From: Alphaproteobacteria bacterium
GTDB lineage: Bacteria; Pseudomonadota; Alphaproteobacteria; Caulobacterales; Aquidulcibacteraceae
Assembly: GCA_016124255.1 (NCBI GenBank)
Contig: WGOB01000024.1
Coordinates: 1 to 36,861 of the forward strand
Reading direction: 5' to 3'
Length of the DNA: 36,861 nt
How positions within the stretch are numbered: the stretch's first letter is position 1; each line of letters opens with the position of its first letter. Positions 1-7,578 of the stretch are shown here, piece after piece. The notes under the pieces were generated by a model. It made no database searches. It saw nothing but the letters and a program-made list of their open reading frames with translations, and was not told where the DNA came from. The translations under genes and the position numbers were made by a program.

Positions 1-1
1 G

Positions 2-862
2 CCGCTCGTGGTCAATATTCTGCTTGTGCTGTTCACGTTCGGCTACGCGACGCTGGCGCTGCCGCCGCTGCATCGCTGGCTGGCGGCGACGGCGGCCTCT
101 CCCTTCCCCGCGATCGGCGCAGCGCAGGCGCTGGCGCTGGCGCCGGCGGGCGCGGCGGCGCTCATCAAGACGGCGCTCTACGTGTTTGGTCCGGCGATGA
201 AAACGGCGGCGCTCGCGGCGCATGTGCTCTTGGGCCTGGCGGCGCTGACGATGGTGGTCTCGGCGGTGCAGGCGCTCGGCAAGCGGGATATCCGCGAGCG
301 GCTTTGCTATTCCGCCATCGCACAGCTTGCCGCGGTGACGGCCGGGGTGATGATCGCGGCGCCGGCGAGCTATTACGCGGCGATCCTGCAAGTGATCGCG
401 CACAGCGTTGCGGCGCTGGCGATGATCATGGCGTTTGCGAACGTCTATGCGGCGACCGGGCGAACCGCGGTTGCTGACATGCATGGGCTGGGCAGGCTGA
501 TGCCGTGGACGTTCGCCGGGGTCGCGGTGGGTGCTGCGAGCCTCGTCGGCCTGCCGCCGCTCGCGGGCGCGTGGCCGAAATTGTGGCTCATGACCGCGTC
601 TGCGGAGGCGACGCAGCCGAGCCTGATCTGGGCAGGGGGACTTGCCGCGCTCTCCGTCATCGCGGCGTTCGCGTATCTCGCGCCTTTGGCGGCGAACGCG
701 CTGGTTGGAACGGCGCCGGCGAACCCATTTCATCGCCCGGACCGTGCGGCGCTGACGCTCATCGTTCCAGTCGTGGCGCTGGCGGCGGCGGCTCTTGGGC
801 TCATCGCCATCGTCAATCCGCTCTATCAATTTCTCGCACCGATCTGGGGCGCCGCATCGTGA
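2..862 (+). CDS. Mrp-type cation/proton antiporter subunit D-like protein (5' truncated)
   Basis: This frame is already open at the window edge, so the true start lies upstream; the GTG at 8 is probably an internal valine. The visible 286 or so residues are almost entirely hydrophobic helices of the proton-translocating family shared by MrpA/MrpD and complex I subunits NuoL/M/N. Family hallmarks are the PPLHRWL stretch, the lysine in ALIKTALY and the RERLCYSAIAQL segment. Such subunits are normally about 500 residues, so roughly the C-terminal 60% is present. The product would sit in the inner membrane and exchange Na+ or K+ for H+ as part of a multisubunit antiporter. Its TGA stop overlaps the GTG of the next gene (GTGA), indicating translational coupling. 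Which Mrp subunit it is cannot be settled from this part. Confidence 0.8.
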   Translation, partial: PLVVNILLVLFTFGYATLALPPLHRWLAATAASPFPAIGAAQALALAPAGAAALIKTALYVFGPAMKTAALAAHVLLGLAALTMVVSAVQALGKRDIRERLCYSAIAQLAAVTAGVMIAAPASYYAAILQVIAHSVAALAMIMAFANVYAATGRTAVADMHGLGRLMPWTFAGVAVGAASLVGLPPLAGAWPKLWLMTASAEATQPSLIWAGGLAALSVIAAFAYLAPLAANALVGTAPANPFHRPDRAALTLIVPVVALAAAALGLIAIVNPLYQFLAPIWGAAS

Positions 863-1137
863 CCGACAGTCCCCACGAGCGATCAGGTACGCGCCCGGCC
901 GAGTCGAACCGGCTCGCAGGGGCGCTCGCGTTCATCCTGATGGCGCTGATGACGTTGGGCGCGATCGCGTTCCAAGCCCTTACGCGCGCCGGCGCGCCGG
1001 ACGCCACGCCCGGCGTGCTCGGGTTGTTCGGCCTCGTCGCCGCCTTCGCGGCGTTTGGGTTCGCCTGGCTGTTGCGCTTGGCGTTCAACCGTCCGCCCCG
1101 CGAGACCCCGACCGATGCTGCAATCGATCTCGATTAA
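859..1137 (+). CDS. Small two-helix membrane protein of the antiporter operon
   Basis: A 92-residue protein begins at GTG 859, overlapping the upstream stop codon by four bases. It has a hydrophilic N-terminus, two predicted membrane helices (about residues 20-42 and 50-72) and an acidic tail ending in DAAIDLD. The next gene starts inside its 3' end. I do not recognise a named family. Its position between two antiporter membrane subunits suggests a small accessory subunit, comparable in size to MrpF or MrpG, but no sequence match to those is claimed. Confidence 0.7.
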   Translation: MTDSPHERSGTRPAESNRLAGALAFILMALMTLGAIAFQALTRAGAPDATPGVLGLFGLVAAFAAFGFAWLLRLAFNRPPRETPTDAAIDLD

Positions 1138-2833
1138 TCCCGGCTTTGCGCTGCTGATCGGCGCGATCGTGGCGTTCGCGGCGCCGCGGCCGCTGCGGGC
1201 GCTGGTGATGACGCTGGCGCCGCTGGCGACGCTCGCGCTCGTGCTCTGGCGCCCGTTCGGCGAATATCGCGGCTTCTCCCAGATCGGACTCGAGATCATC
1301 CGGTTCCGGATCGATGAGCTGTCGCTGGTGTTCGGATTGCATTTCGCGATCACGGCGATCCTCATCGGCGTCGCAAGCGGCGCGCGCAACGATCGCAACG
1401 AAGACGCCGCCATGCTGGCGATGGGCGGCGCGGCGGGGACCGCTGCGTTCTCGGGCGACCTCATCACGTTCGTGGCGGCGTCGGAGCTCTCCGCGCTCGC
1501 AGGATTTTGGATCATTCTCACCGCAGGCGGGCGCGCGCCGTTCGAAGCGGGATTGCGGTTCCTGATCTGGCAGGGCCTCGGCGGATTGCTGATGCTGTGC
1601 GGCGTCGCCTTTCACCTCGCCGACGGGTTCGACAACGCCTTCACGCGCCTGCCGGCGGACTCGCTCGGCGGCGGCTTCATTTTGACGGGGCTGGCGATCA
1701 AGGCGGCGGGGCCGCTGGCGCATGTGTGGTTCAAGGAGGCGGCGGCGCAGGCGTCTCCGATCGGCGCTGCAGCCATCGCCGCCTACTCCACGCCCCTGGC
1801 GCTCTACGCGCTGATGCGCGGCTATGCTGGGGAGGAGGCGCTGAGCCTGCTCGGGCTCGGCGCGGCGATCATCGGCGCGGTCTATGCGCTGGCGGAGGAC
1901 AATATGCGCCGGGCGCTGGGCTACAGCGCCATCAGCCAGGCGGGGCTGATCGTCGCCGGGATTGGGGCCGGCGCGCCGGGCGAGGGCGCGGCGCCCGGGT
2001 TCGCGCCGGCGGCCTTGCACGTGCTGACCATGGGGATCGCGTACTTCCTGATGTTCGCAGCGCTGGGCGCGACCGAACGCGGCGAGGGCGCGGTGCGGGC
2101 GTCGGGCGTGCGGCGCGATGGCGTGTCTGCGCCGGCGGCCGCGGCGCTCGGTCTGATCGGGGCCTTGAGCGCCGCTGGCGCGCCAGGGCTGGCGGGCTAT
2201 GTGAGCGAGAGCCTGCTGCGCGAAACGCTGGCTGCGGGCCCGCCGGTCCGGTCTTTGGCGCTGTTGGGCGCGGGGGCCGCCACGATCGCGTTCTGCCTCG
2301 TGCGGATGCCGATGGCGCTCTTCGGCGGGCGACCGGCCGCGAGCGAGGGGCCGCGGCCCGGGGCGTTCCGGCTTTATCTGGCGATGGCGCTGTCGGCGTT
2401 TCTGTGCCTCGCGGTCGGGCTGGCGCCGGACTGGATCCTCGGGCTTTCGCCATCGGGACCGCTGTCGTTCGACGCGTTGTCGCCTGCGCGGGTGGCGGCG
2501 CGGTTGGAATTCCTTGGCGCCGCCGCCTCCGGGGCCATCCTGGCCGCGAGCCTTGGGCTGTCCAGCCATCGCCGGCCGCGCGATCTCGCCGACGTGGACG
2601 CATTCTATGAGGGGCCGGCCGCCCGTTTCCTGGGCCGGGCCGGGGGGGCGCTGCTGCGGACCTACGAAGCAGGAAGAGCTGGTCTCGACGTCACGTTGGG
2701 GCGGGTTGGCGTAGCGCTCGACAAAGGATCGCGCCGTTTTGATCAACCGCACAGGGACGCAGGATTTCTCCAAAGCCTGAGTCTTGGGGTCATTCTCTGC
2801 CTGGTTGTCGGCCTCTACCTCTTTTCAACTTAG
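1115..2833 (+). CDS. Na+/H+ antiporter subunit D-like (MrpD/NuoL-M-N family) protein
   Basis: The product is a 572-residue polytopic inner-membrane protein of the proton-conducting antiporter family. Key features are SELSALAGFWIIL (conserved acidic residue in a helix), LAIKAAGPLAHVWFKEAAAQ (buried lysine plus the amphipathic lid) and EDNMRRALGYSAISQAG, a strong signature of MrpD/NuoN-type subunits. The C-terminus adds an amphipathic segment (DAFYEGPAARFLGRAGG) and a last helix, GVILCLVVGLYLF. I chose ATG 1115, which overlaps the preceding gene by 23 bases and gives the family-typical short N-terminus; an extension to 1055 only reads through the upstream gene. Together with the two genes before it, it should form part of a multisubunit cation/proton antiporter. 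Confidence 0.88.
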   Translation: MLQSISINPGFALLIGAIVAFAAPRPLRALVMTLAPLATLALVLWRPFGEYRGFSQIGLEIIRFRIDELSLVFGLHFAITAILIGVASGARNDRNEDAAMLAMGGAAGTAAFSGDLITFVAASELSALAGFWIILTAGGRAPFEAGLRFLIWQGLGGLLMLCGVAFHLADGFDNAFTRLPADSLGGGFILTGLAIKAAGPLAHVWFKEAAAQASPIGAAAIAAYSTPLALYALMRGYAGEEALSLLGLGAAIIGAVYALAEDNMRRALGYSAISQAGLIVAGIGAGAPGEGAAPGFAPAALHVLTMGIAYFLMFAALGATERGEGAVRASGVRRDGVSAPAAAALGLIGALSAAGAPGLAGYVSESLLRETLAAGPPVRSLALLGAGAATIAFCLVRMPMALFGGRPAASEGPRPGAFRLYLAMALSAFLCLAVGLAPDWILGLSPSGPLSFDALSPARVAARLEFLGAAASGAILAASLGLSSHRRPRDLADVDAFYEGPAARFLGRAGGALLRTYEAGRAGLDVTLGRVGVALDKGSRRFDQPHRDAGFLQSLSLGVILCLVVGLYLFST

Positions 2834-2851
2834 CCCGTTGCAGCTGGATTC

Positions 2852-2893
2852 ATTAATATTACCTTTGATTAATTGTTTTCTACAACCGATAAC
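2852..2893 (+). promoter_or_regulatory. Putative AT-rich promoter/operator of mucR
   Basis: This is the most AT-rich patch in this part of the window. It has two ATTAAT palindromes (2852-2857 and 2868-2873) and a sigma70-like promoter, TTGATT (2866-2871), 16 bases, GATAAC (2888-2893). The -35 element overlaps the second palindrome. MucR/Ros regulators are known to bind AT-rich DNA and often repress their own gene, so autoregulation is a reasonable inference. The TTAA cores are 12 bases apart, not the 7 expected for a CtrA site. Confidence 0.4.
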
Positions 2894-2965
2894 CTTCTTC
2901 GGACTTGATTTGGAGGAGACTATCTTTAGATTGAGGCCGTCTTTGTTTGGAAGGTCTCTCAAGCA

Positions 2966-3373
2966 ATGGATCAGCGCGCCGATCTAGTGGAGATGACGGC
3001 TGATATTGTTTCCGCATACGTAAGCGGGAACCAAATAGATGCAGCGGAGATCCCAGCTCTGATCCGCACCGTGTTTGCGGCGCTGCGCGACGTCGGGGAT
3101 CACCCGACGGCGGAGGAAGATCGGACGCAGGAGCCTGCGGTGCCGATCAAGCGCTCGGTGATGCCCGATTTCATCGTCTGCCTGGAAGACGGCAAGAAGT
3201 TCAAATCGCTGAAGCGGCACCTGCGGACGCGCTACGGCATGACGCCGGAGGAGTATCGGGCGAAATGGGGATTGTCGCATGACTATCCCATGGTCGCGCC
3301 GAACTACGCAAAGGCCAGGTCCGACCTTGCCAAACGCATGGGGCTGGGCACCTCGCGCCGCTCCAGCTCCTGA
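2966..3373 (+). CDS. mucR: MucR/Ros family transcriptional regulator
   Basis: A 135-residue protein aligns end to end with the MucR/Ros family. The N-terminal helical part (about 1-55) resembles the oligomerisation region. The DNA-binding core carries VCLEDGKKFKSLKRHL, MTPEEYRAKWGL and DYPMVAPNYA, which are near-invariant in the family. The zinc-finger positions are C72, D75 and H85, while the usual fourth ligand position is R89/Y90. The protein is therefore the CxxD type and lacks the last histidine. MucR proteins silence or regulate surface polysaccharide, motility, cell-cycle and virulence genes through AT-rich DNA. An in-frame stop at 2927 limits the start; ATG 2966 has GGAAGG 11 bases upstream. 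A stronger GGAGG at 2912-2916 is too distant to be its ribosome site. The gene reads toward the gafYZ-like pair. Confidence 0.93.
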   Translation: MDQRADLVEMTADIVSAYVSGNQIDAAEIPALIRTVFAALRDVGDHPTAEEDRTQEPAVPIKRSVMPDFIVCLEDGKKFKSLKRHLRTRYGMTPEEYRAKWGLSHDYPMVAPNYAKARSDLAKRMGLGTSRRSSS

Positions 3374-3430
3374 TTTTTCAATCAGTTCGTACGCTGAGCG
3401 CCTGGCTGCTTGCGCACCGGGCGAAGCCGA

Positions 3431-3461
3431 TTGATGCGTGGATACTAGGAATTTAATCCTA
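3431..3461 (+). promoter_or_regulatory. Putative gafYZ promoter with overlapping palindrome
   Basis: An inverted repeat TAGGA-ATTTAA-TCCTA occupies 3446-3461, 51 bases before the gafY start. A -10-like TTTAAT (3452-3457) lies in its centre, and a -35-like TTGATG (3431-3436) lies 15 bases upstream. This arrangement would place transcription at about 3464 and let a dimeric repressor block the -10 element. The base pattern is seen directly; the regulatory role is inferred. A single TTAA core is present, so a CtrA half-site is possible but not convincing. Confidence 0.4.
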
Positions 3462-3512
3462 CCGATGGCGTGCGCGGCGATGCTGGGGATGCACGCGGAT
3501 CGGAGGTAGGCG

Positions 3513-3866
3513 ATGGCGAACCAGACGGACGTACGAGAGGCGGATGACGCGCGGGCGCGTCTCGCCATGGGGCTGGCCGGCTACGCCGTCGGCGTTCCAG
3601 TCGAGGCCATCGCCACGACGCAGCGCGGCTGCGTGGAGGCGGCCTTCGGCCGGCAATTGGCGATGTACCTCTGCCACGTGGCGTTTGAGATGAGTTTGAG
3701 CCGGGTCGCGTACGCCTTCGCCCGTGATCGATCGACCGCGGCCCATGCCTGCCACATGATCGAGGACCGCCGCGAGGATCCAGGGTTCGACGCCTGGGCC
3801 GATGCGCTGGAGACGGCGCTGCGGGAGGCGCCGGCGCCCGATCGGCGCCGGGTCGCCGGACGATGA
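3513..3866 (+). CDS. gafY: DnaA domain IV-like HTH protein, probable GTA activator GafY
   Basis: The 117-residue protein is essentially a single domain resembling the C-terminal DNA-binding domain of DnaA. RQLAMYLCHVAFEMSLSRVAYAF (residues 48-70) matches the DnaA signature RQIAMYL, and RDRSTAAHAC (71-80) corresponds to the DnaA-box-reading RDHTTVMHA loop. There is no AAA+ domain, so it is not a replication initiator. In Rhodobacter the GTA activator GafA joins a DnaA-like HTH to a DUF6456 domain. In Caulobacter these parts are, as I recall, two cotranscribed genes, gafY and gafZ. The same pair occurs here, with the GTA cluster about 13 kb downstream. ATG 3513 follows a strong GGAGGT site (about 3501-3506). 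It overlaps the next gene by ATGA. The gafY name rests on domain content and context. Confidence 0.78.
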   Translation: MANQTDVREADDARARLAMGLAGYAVGVPVEAIATTQRGCVEAAFGRQLAMYLCHVAFEMSLSRVAYAFARDRSTAAHACHMIEDRREDPGFDAWADALETALREAPAPDRRRVAGR

Positions 3867-4624
3867 GCGCCAATCGCGCCGCCGACCCGGCGCGCACCAT
3901 CGTGCGGGTGCTTGTCCGTCTTGCAGCGCCAGGCGCGCTCCTGGCGATGACGCCGGACGGCCGTGGGTACGGGGTCTATCGCGGCGCGGACCGCAGGCGG
4001 CGCCCGGTGCTCCTCCTGTCACACGCGCAGACACAAACGCTGCTCGCGGACGGCGCCATCGCCGCCGCGCCAAACGGCTTCGCGCTCACGCCTGCCGGCA
4101 GAGCGCGGGCGCAGCGGGCGCTTGCGACGCCGGGGGAGACGTTTCACGCGCAGCATGCGCCGATCGTGGCGCGGGGCGTGATCGACGCCGATGGCGACGT
4201 CCGCATGGGGCGGGGCCTTGATCCGATGGGCGCTGTGCGCCGCCTGGCGCATCTGCGCGACGGCGATGGCCGGCCGTGGCTGAGCGCCACCGAAATGGCG
4301 GCTGCGTCGCGCCTGCGGGCGGATTGGGATCAAGGCCAGATCGGCCTTACGCCGATGACGGACTGGAGCGCGCCGCCGACATCGGGCGGCGCGCGCGGTC
4401 CCGGTGATGGGCGCCAAGCGGCGTTGGCGCGCGGTCTTGATGCGCGGGCGCGCGTGGAGACGGCGCTTGGCGCGCTCGCTGCCCCCTTGCGCCGGGCGGT
4501 GACGGCGATTTGCCTAGAAGAATGCGGACTTGAGCAAGTCGAGCGCCGCGAGGGGTGGCCGCCGCGTTCGGCAAAAGTGGCGCTCAAGCTGGCGTTGGCG
4601 CAGCTGGCGTCAACCCCGCGCTGA
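3863..4624 (+). CDS. gafZ: DUF6456 protein, probable GTA activator GafZ
   Basis: The protein has 253 residues. The N-terminal half (about 1-110) is variable and basic. The C-terminal half carries the DUF6456 pattern: DPMGAVRRLAHLRDGDGRPWLS, then AAASRLRADWDQGQIG, a low-complexity linker (about 175-190), and a final helical block ending LEECGLEQVERREGWPPRSAK. That final block resembles the two-helix core of sigma factor region 4. DUF6456 is the C-terminal part of GafA, reported to contact RNA polymerase omega; Caulobacter GafZ has been linked to antitermination across the GTA operon. It starts at ATG 3863 inside the gafY stop (ATGA) and so should be translationally coupled. Its 3' end overlaps the convergent sufE by 15 bases. 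The domain call is strong; the functional call is inferred. Confidence 0.8.
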   Translation: MSANRAADPARTIVRVLVRLAAPGALLAMTPDGRGYGVYRGADRRRRPVLLLSHAQTQTLLADGAIAAAPNGFALTPAGRARAQRALATPGETFHAQHAPIVARGVIDADGDVRMGRGLDPMGAVRRLAHLRDGDGRPWLSATEMAAASRLRADWDQGQIGLTPMTDWSAPPTSGGARGPGDGRQAALARGLDARARVETALGALAAPLRRAVTAICLEECGLEQVERREGWPPRSAKVALKLALAQLASTPR

Positions 4625-5053
4625 CGGCTCAAGCGCATCGCGCGCGTCACGGCGCATGCGCTCGATCATCGCGATCATGCCGTTGGAGCGCTGCGGCGTC
4701 AGCGCATCGGCCAAACCAAGGCGCTTGAAGGCCGCGTCCGGCTCGACGGAGAGGATGTCCCGCGGCGTGCGGTTGGAGAAAAGGCGCAAGAGGATCGCGA
4801 TCAAGCCGCGGACGATGTGCGCGTCGGAATCGCCGCGAAAAACGAGACGCTCACGATCCTCGGGGTTTCGCGCCGAGACCAGCCAGACCTGGCTGGCGCA
4901 GCCGCGCACTTTCGTGGCCTCCGTCCGCTCCTCCGGCGCAAGCGGCGCCAGGGAGCGGCCAAGGTCAATCACGTAGCCGTACCGCTCCTCCCAGTCGGAA
5001 AGCAGCGCGAAGTCCGCGGCGAGCGCGTCGATGTCGGCGTCGATGCCGGGCAT
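4610..5053 (-). CDS. sufE: SufE family cysteine desulfuration protein
   Basis: The 147-residue protein matches SufE/CsdE. It has an N-terminal helical stretch, SDWEERYGYVIDLGRSL, and the active-site loop KVRGCASQVW with C52 at the position of the persulfide-accepting cysteine. RGLIAILLRLFSNRTPRDIL and a C-terminal PQRSNGMIAMIERMR complete the fold. SufE accepts sulfane sulfur from the SufS cysteine desulfurase and passes it to the SufBCD scaffold for Fe-S cluster assembly in the cytoplasm. Other suf genes are not in the window, which is common for a stand-alone sufE in Alphaproteobacteria. It lies 46 bases downstream of the exported protein gene on the same strand and may share its transcript. 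Its end overlaps the gafZ-like gene tail-to-tail. Confidence 0.92.
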   Translation of the reverse strand: MPGIDADIDALAADFALLSDWEERYGYVIDLGRSLAPLAPEERTEATKVRGCASQVWLVSARNPEDRERLVFRGDSDAHIVRGLIAILLRLFSNRTPRDILSVEPDAAFKRLGLADALTPQRSNGMIAMIERMRRDARDALEPSARG

Positions 5054-5099
5054 AGAGCGCAGATGCCGCCCCAGGCGCTGTCACGCAAGGGCTGAGGCG

Positions 5100-6209
5100 T
5101 CAGCGCTGGATCGCGGCGAGGGCGGCTTCCGCGGTGCCGGGTCGCGGCGCCCCCGCAGCGTCGGAGAGCGGCTGGGCGCCTTGCGCCGGGCCGGGAGTCG
5201 CGACGTCGTTGATGCACTGTCCGACTTGCGCGATTGCATGGGAGCCCAGACAGAAGGCGTTCTCATACCGGAACCGCGCGGCCGACATGCATTGGTAGAG
5301 CTGAAGCTGCGCCATCTCCACGCAGTCGCGGGTGCGCTGCTCGTTGAGAAGCCGATCTACGTCGCTTGGGCGATCTTCGGCGGCGTTCAGGGCCTGCAGG
5401 GCCGCGATCGTGGTCATCCGGTTCACGGCTTCGCCCCGCTCCGGCTTGATCCGCCAAGTGTAGGACACAGGCGCGCTCACTTCCACGGCGCCGCCCGCGC
5501 CGCCGACGGAATCCCAGAACCGGCGCCCGCCATACGCGGTCGGGTCGGTCCAGGGCGTATGTTGCATCGGCCTGGCGACGAGCCGGCCGGCGTCGGCGCC
5601 GGCGGGGTGCGGCCGCCCCACGCCATTGGCGCGCATGCGCTGAATGCGTTCCGCCTGGCGCGGGGCCACGGCGTTGGCCCAGCGTTGACGCTGGAGGCTG
5701 TAGGCGAGTTCCTGGAAGCGGTTGGCGACGACGCCGATGCGGGCGGCGTCGGCGGTGGAGGATTCAAGGACCAGCTTGGTTGCGTCATCGCCGCCGCGCA
5801 GCATGCGCGCCCAGCCGGTGTCGATGAGCATGCCGCGGATCACGGCGTCGCGGCCATAATAGGCGGCGGCTTCGCGCACGCCCTCGTTGAACGCCGGCGA
5901 CTGCGCGGCGGTCATTGCGCCGTAGGCGATCCAGCCGCGGCTGATCGCGTCGCGGTTGTGGCGCGTCGAGGTGTCTAAGGCGCTCTCCAATTGGTCGGCG
6001 TTGTTCACCGAGATGCTGCGCAGCGCGCCGATATCGGCCTGATACGCGGCGTACGCCTGAACCGCATCTTGAAGCGGCGCGCCGCTGGCGCTCGCGGCGT
6101 CCGGGTTGGTCGGTTGCGGCGCCGCATCGGGCGCGCCGCTGTTTTGCGCGTTGGCCACGCCAAACAGCGCGATCGCCGCGGTCGTGGTGAGGATCGCTAA
6201 GCTACGCAT
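5100..6209 (-). CDS. Exported protein of unknown function
   Basis: The 369-residue protein has a clear signal peptide (MRSLAILTTTAAIALFGVANA, cut around residue 21). A proline/alanine-rich linker to about residue 45 precedes a helical body. The body contains a YYGRDAVIRGMLIDTGWARMLRGG stretch that looks like a conserved core. Four cysteines near the C-terminus (in RTRDCVEMAQL, YQCMSAA, AFCLGSH and QCINDV) could form two disulfides in the periplasm. I do not recognise the family. AGGAG lies just upstream of ATG 6209. It is divergent from the histidine kinase gene and 46 bases ahead of sufE. Confidence 0.75.
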   Translation of the reverse strand: MRSLAILTTTAAIALFGVANAQNSGAPDAAPQPTNPDAASASGAPLQDAVQAYAAYQADIGALRSISVNNADQLESALDTSTRHNRDAISRGWIAYGAMTAAQSPAFNEGVREAAAYYGRDAVIRGMLIDTGWARMLRGGDDATKLVLESSTADAARIGVVANRFQELAYSLQRQRWANAVAPRQAERIQRMRANGVGRPHPAGADAGRLVARPMQHTPWTDPTAYGGRRFWDSVGGAGGAVEVSAPVSYTWRIKPERGEAVNRMTTIAALQALNAAEDRPSDVDRLLNEQRTRDCVEMAQLQLYQCMSAARFRYENAFCLGSHAIAQVGQCINDVATPGPAQGAQPLSDAAGAPRPGTAEAALAAIQR

Positions 6210-6345
6210 CCCTGCTCCTGTCCCTCATTCCCTGCTGGCCCCCCGTTTCCCACGGCCTTGCGGGTGTGCGTGCTTTCTCCCGCGACTCAGCGAGAGCACG
6301 ATCGTCCTTGAGGCGTTAAGGACGCTTTTACTCGCGAGGCCGGTT

Positions 6346-7578
6346 TTGGCGCCAACACAGATTTCAGTAATTTCCGTAATCCCCGGCGGGCTTTGGTCGC
6401 GAGAGCGACGCGCAGGGCTGGCGGGGCTGTTGTGGGCGTGGATGGGCGCGTGCGTGCTCATGTGCGCAACCGCCGGAGCTTTCGGCGCAAATTGGCGCAG
6501 CGCCGCCGACGCCGCCGTCGTCGCGCTGATGCCGCCGCTGGTGGGTCTCATCCTGCTTGCGCGCTTTCGCCGCGCCGTCGTGCGCGGCTATTTCGTCTTC
6601 GCGTGGACGTTGGCGGCGACGTTCCTCACAGCGATGGACGGGGGCGCGCAATCGCCGCTCGGCGCGCTGTTCCTGCTCGCGCCGCTGATGGCTTCGCTGG
6701 TCGGCGGCGGCTGGCTTGTCGTGGGTGCGACGGTCGGCGCCGCGGGGGGCTATGTGGCGTCGGCGTGGCTTGGCGTCGCCGCGGACGCCGCACCGCTTGG
6801 ACCCGCGCCGGAATTGCTGGCGGCGACCGGGCTCTTCTTCACGGGACTGACGCTGCTCTGGATGCGCGCGGCGGAGGCGGCGGCGGTGCGCGCGCGGCTC
6901 GATCGCGCGCTCGCGGAAGCCGCGCATGAATTGCGCACGCCGCTCGGGCAGATCGCCGGGTTCGCCGACGCGATCGAGAGCGAGGTTTTTGGGCCGGCGC
7001 CGGCGCGTTATGTGGAATACGCCGGCATCATCCGCGAGACGAGCGCAGGGCTGGTGGAGCAGATCACGCGGCGTCTCGACCTGTTGCGCGCGGGATTGCG
7101 CGCCGACGCGCTTGCGTTGGAGGAGATCGACATCGCGCCGATCATCGGCGACGTGGTTCGCCTTGCGGAGAGCGACGCCGGCGCGAAGTCGATCACGCTG
7201 TCGCTGGCGGCGCCGGGGCCGCTCGCGGCGCGCGCCGATCCGGTGGCGGTGCGGCGGATGCTTACGAACCTCGTCGGCAACGCGGTAAAATACACGCCAG
7301 AGCACGGCCGCATTCATGTGGCCGCGCAGAACGGCGACCGCGCGGTTGAGATCAGCGTTTCGGATTCCGGTCCGGGCATTCCGGCGTCGCAGCGCGCGCG
7401 CATGCTGCGTCCGTTCACGCGCGGTGATTCAATGGAGGCGGGCGCAGGACTAGGGCTTGCGCTGACGCAGGATCTGGCGCGCCAGCATGGCGGATCGCTG
7501 GAACTCGCAGACGCTGACGGCGGCGGCCTCAACGCGATGGTGCGCCTGCCCCGAGACGGACCCCGTCAGCGCGGCTGA
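6346..7578 (+). CDS. Membrane sensor histidine kinase, DivJ/PleC/PdhS-like
   Basis: From the start chosen here the protein has 410 residues. About six hydrophobic segments (residues 24-175) lead directly into a HisKA domain with the H-box AAHELRTPLGQ (H194). The following IAGFADAIESEVFGP resembles the PleC/DivJ/PdhS subgroup that acts on DivK-type regulators. The ATPase domain shows an N-box (NLVGNAVKYTPEHG), G1 (DSGPGIP) and G2 (GAGLGLALTQDLARQHGG). No PAS domain is visible. The start is uncertain: no ATG lies between the divergent gene and the first helix. TTG 6346 has GCGAGG six bases upstream but sits on the palindrome TTGGCGCCAA (6346-6355). ATG 6442 is the first ATG and would cut into helix 1. 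Its end overlaps the convergent gene by 13 bases. No response regulator is adjacent. Confidence 0.85.
   Translation: MAPTQISVISVIPGGLWSRERRAGLAGLLWAWMGACVLMCATAGAFGANWRSAADAAVVALMPPLVGLILLARFRRAVVRGYFVFAWTLAATFLTAMDGGAQSPLGALFLLAPLMASLVGGGWLVVGATVGAAGGYVASAWLGVAADAAPLGPAPELLAATGLFFTGLTLLWMRAAEAAAVRARLDRALAEAAHELRTPLGQIAGFADAIESEVFGPAPARYVEYAGIIRETSAGLVEQITRRLDLLRAGLRADALALEEIDIAPIIGDVVRLAESDAGAKSITLSLAAPGPLAARADPVAVRRMLTNLVGNAVKYTPEHGRIHVAAQNGDRAVEISVSDSGPGIPASQRARMLRPFTRGDSMEAGAGLGLALTQDLARQHGGSLELADADGGGLNAMVRLPRDGPRQRG

Noticed and set aside
1085-2773. 562-codon frame on the minus strand
   Set aside because: It is a GC-bias shadow of the antiporter gene: arginine- and proline-rich with no domain.
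2853-2872. CtrA binding site before mucR
   Set aside because: The TTAA cores are separated by 12 bases; the CtrA full site needs about 7.
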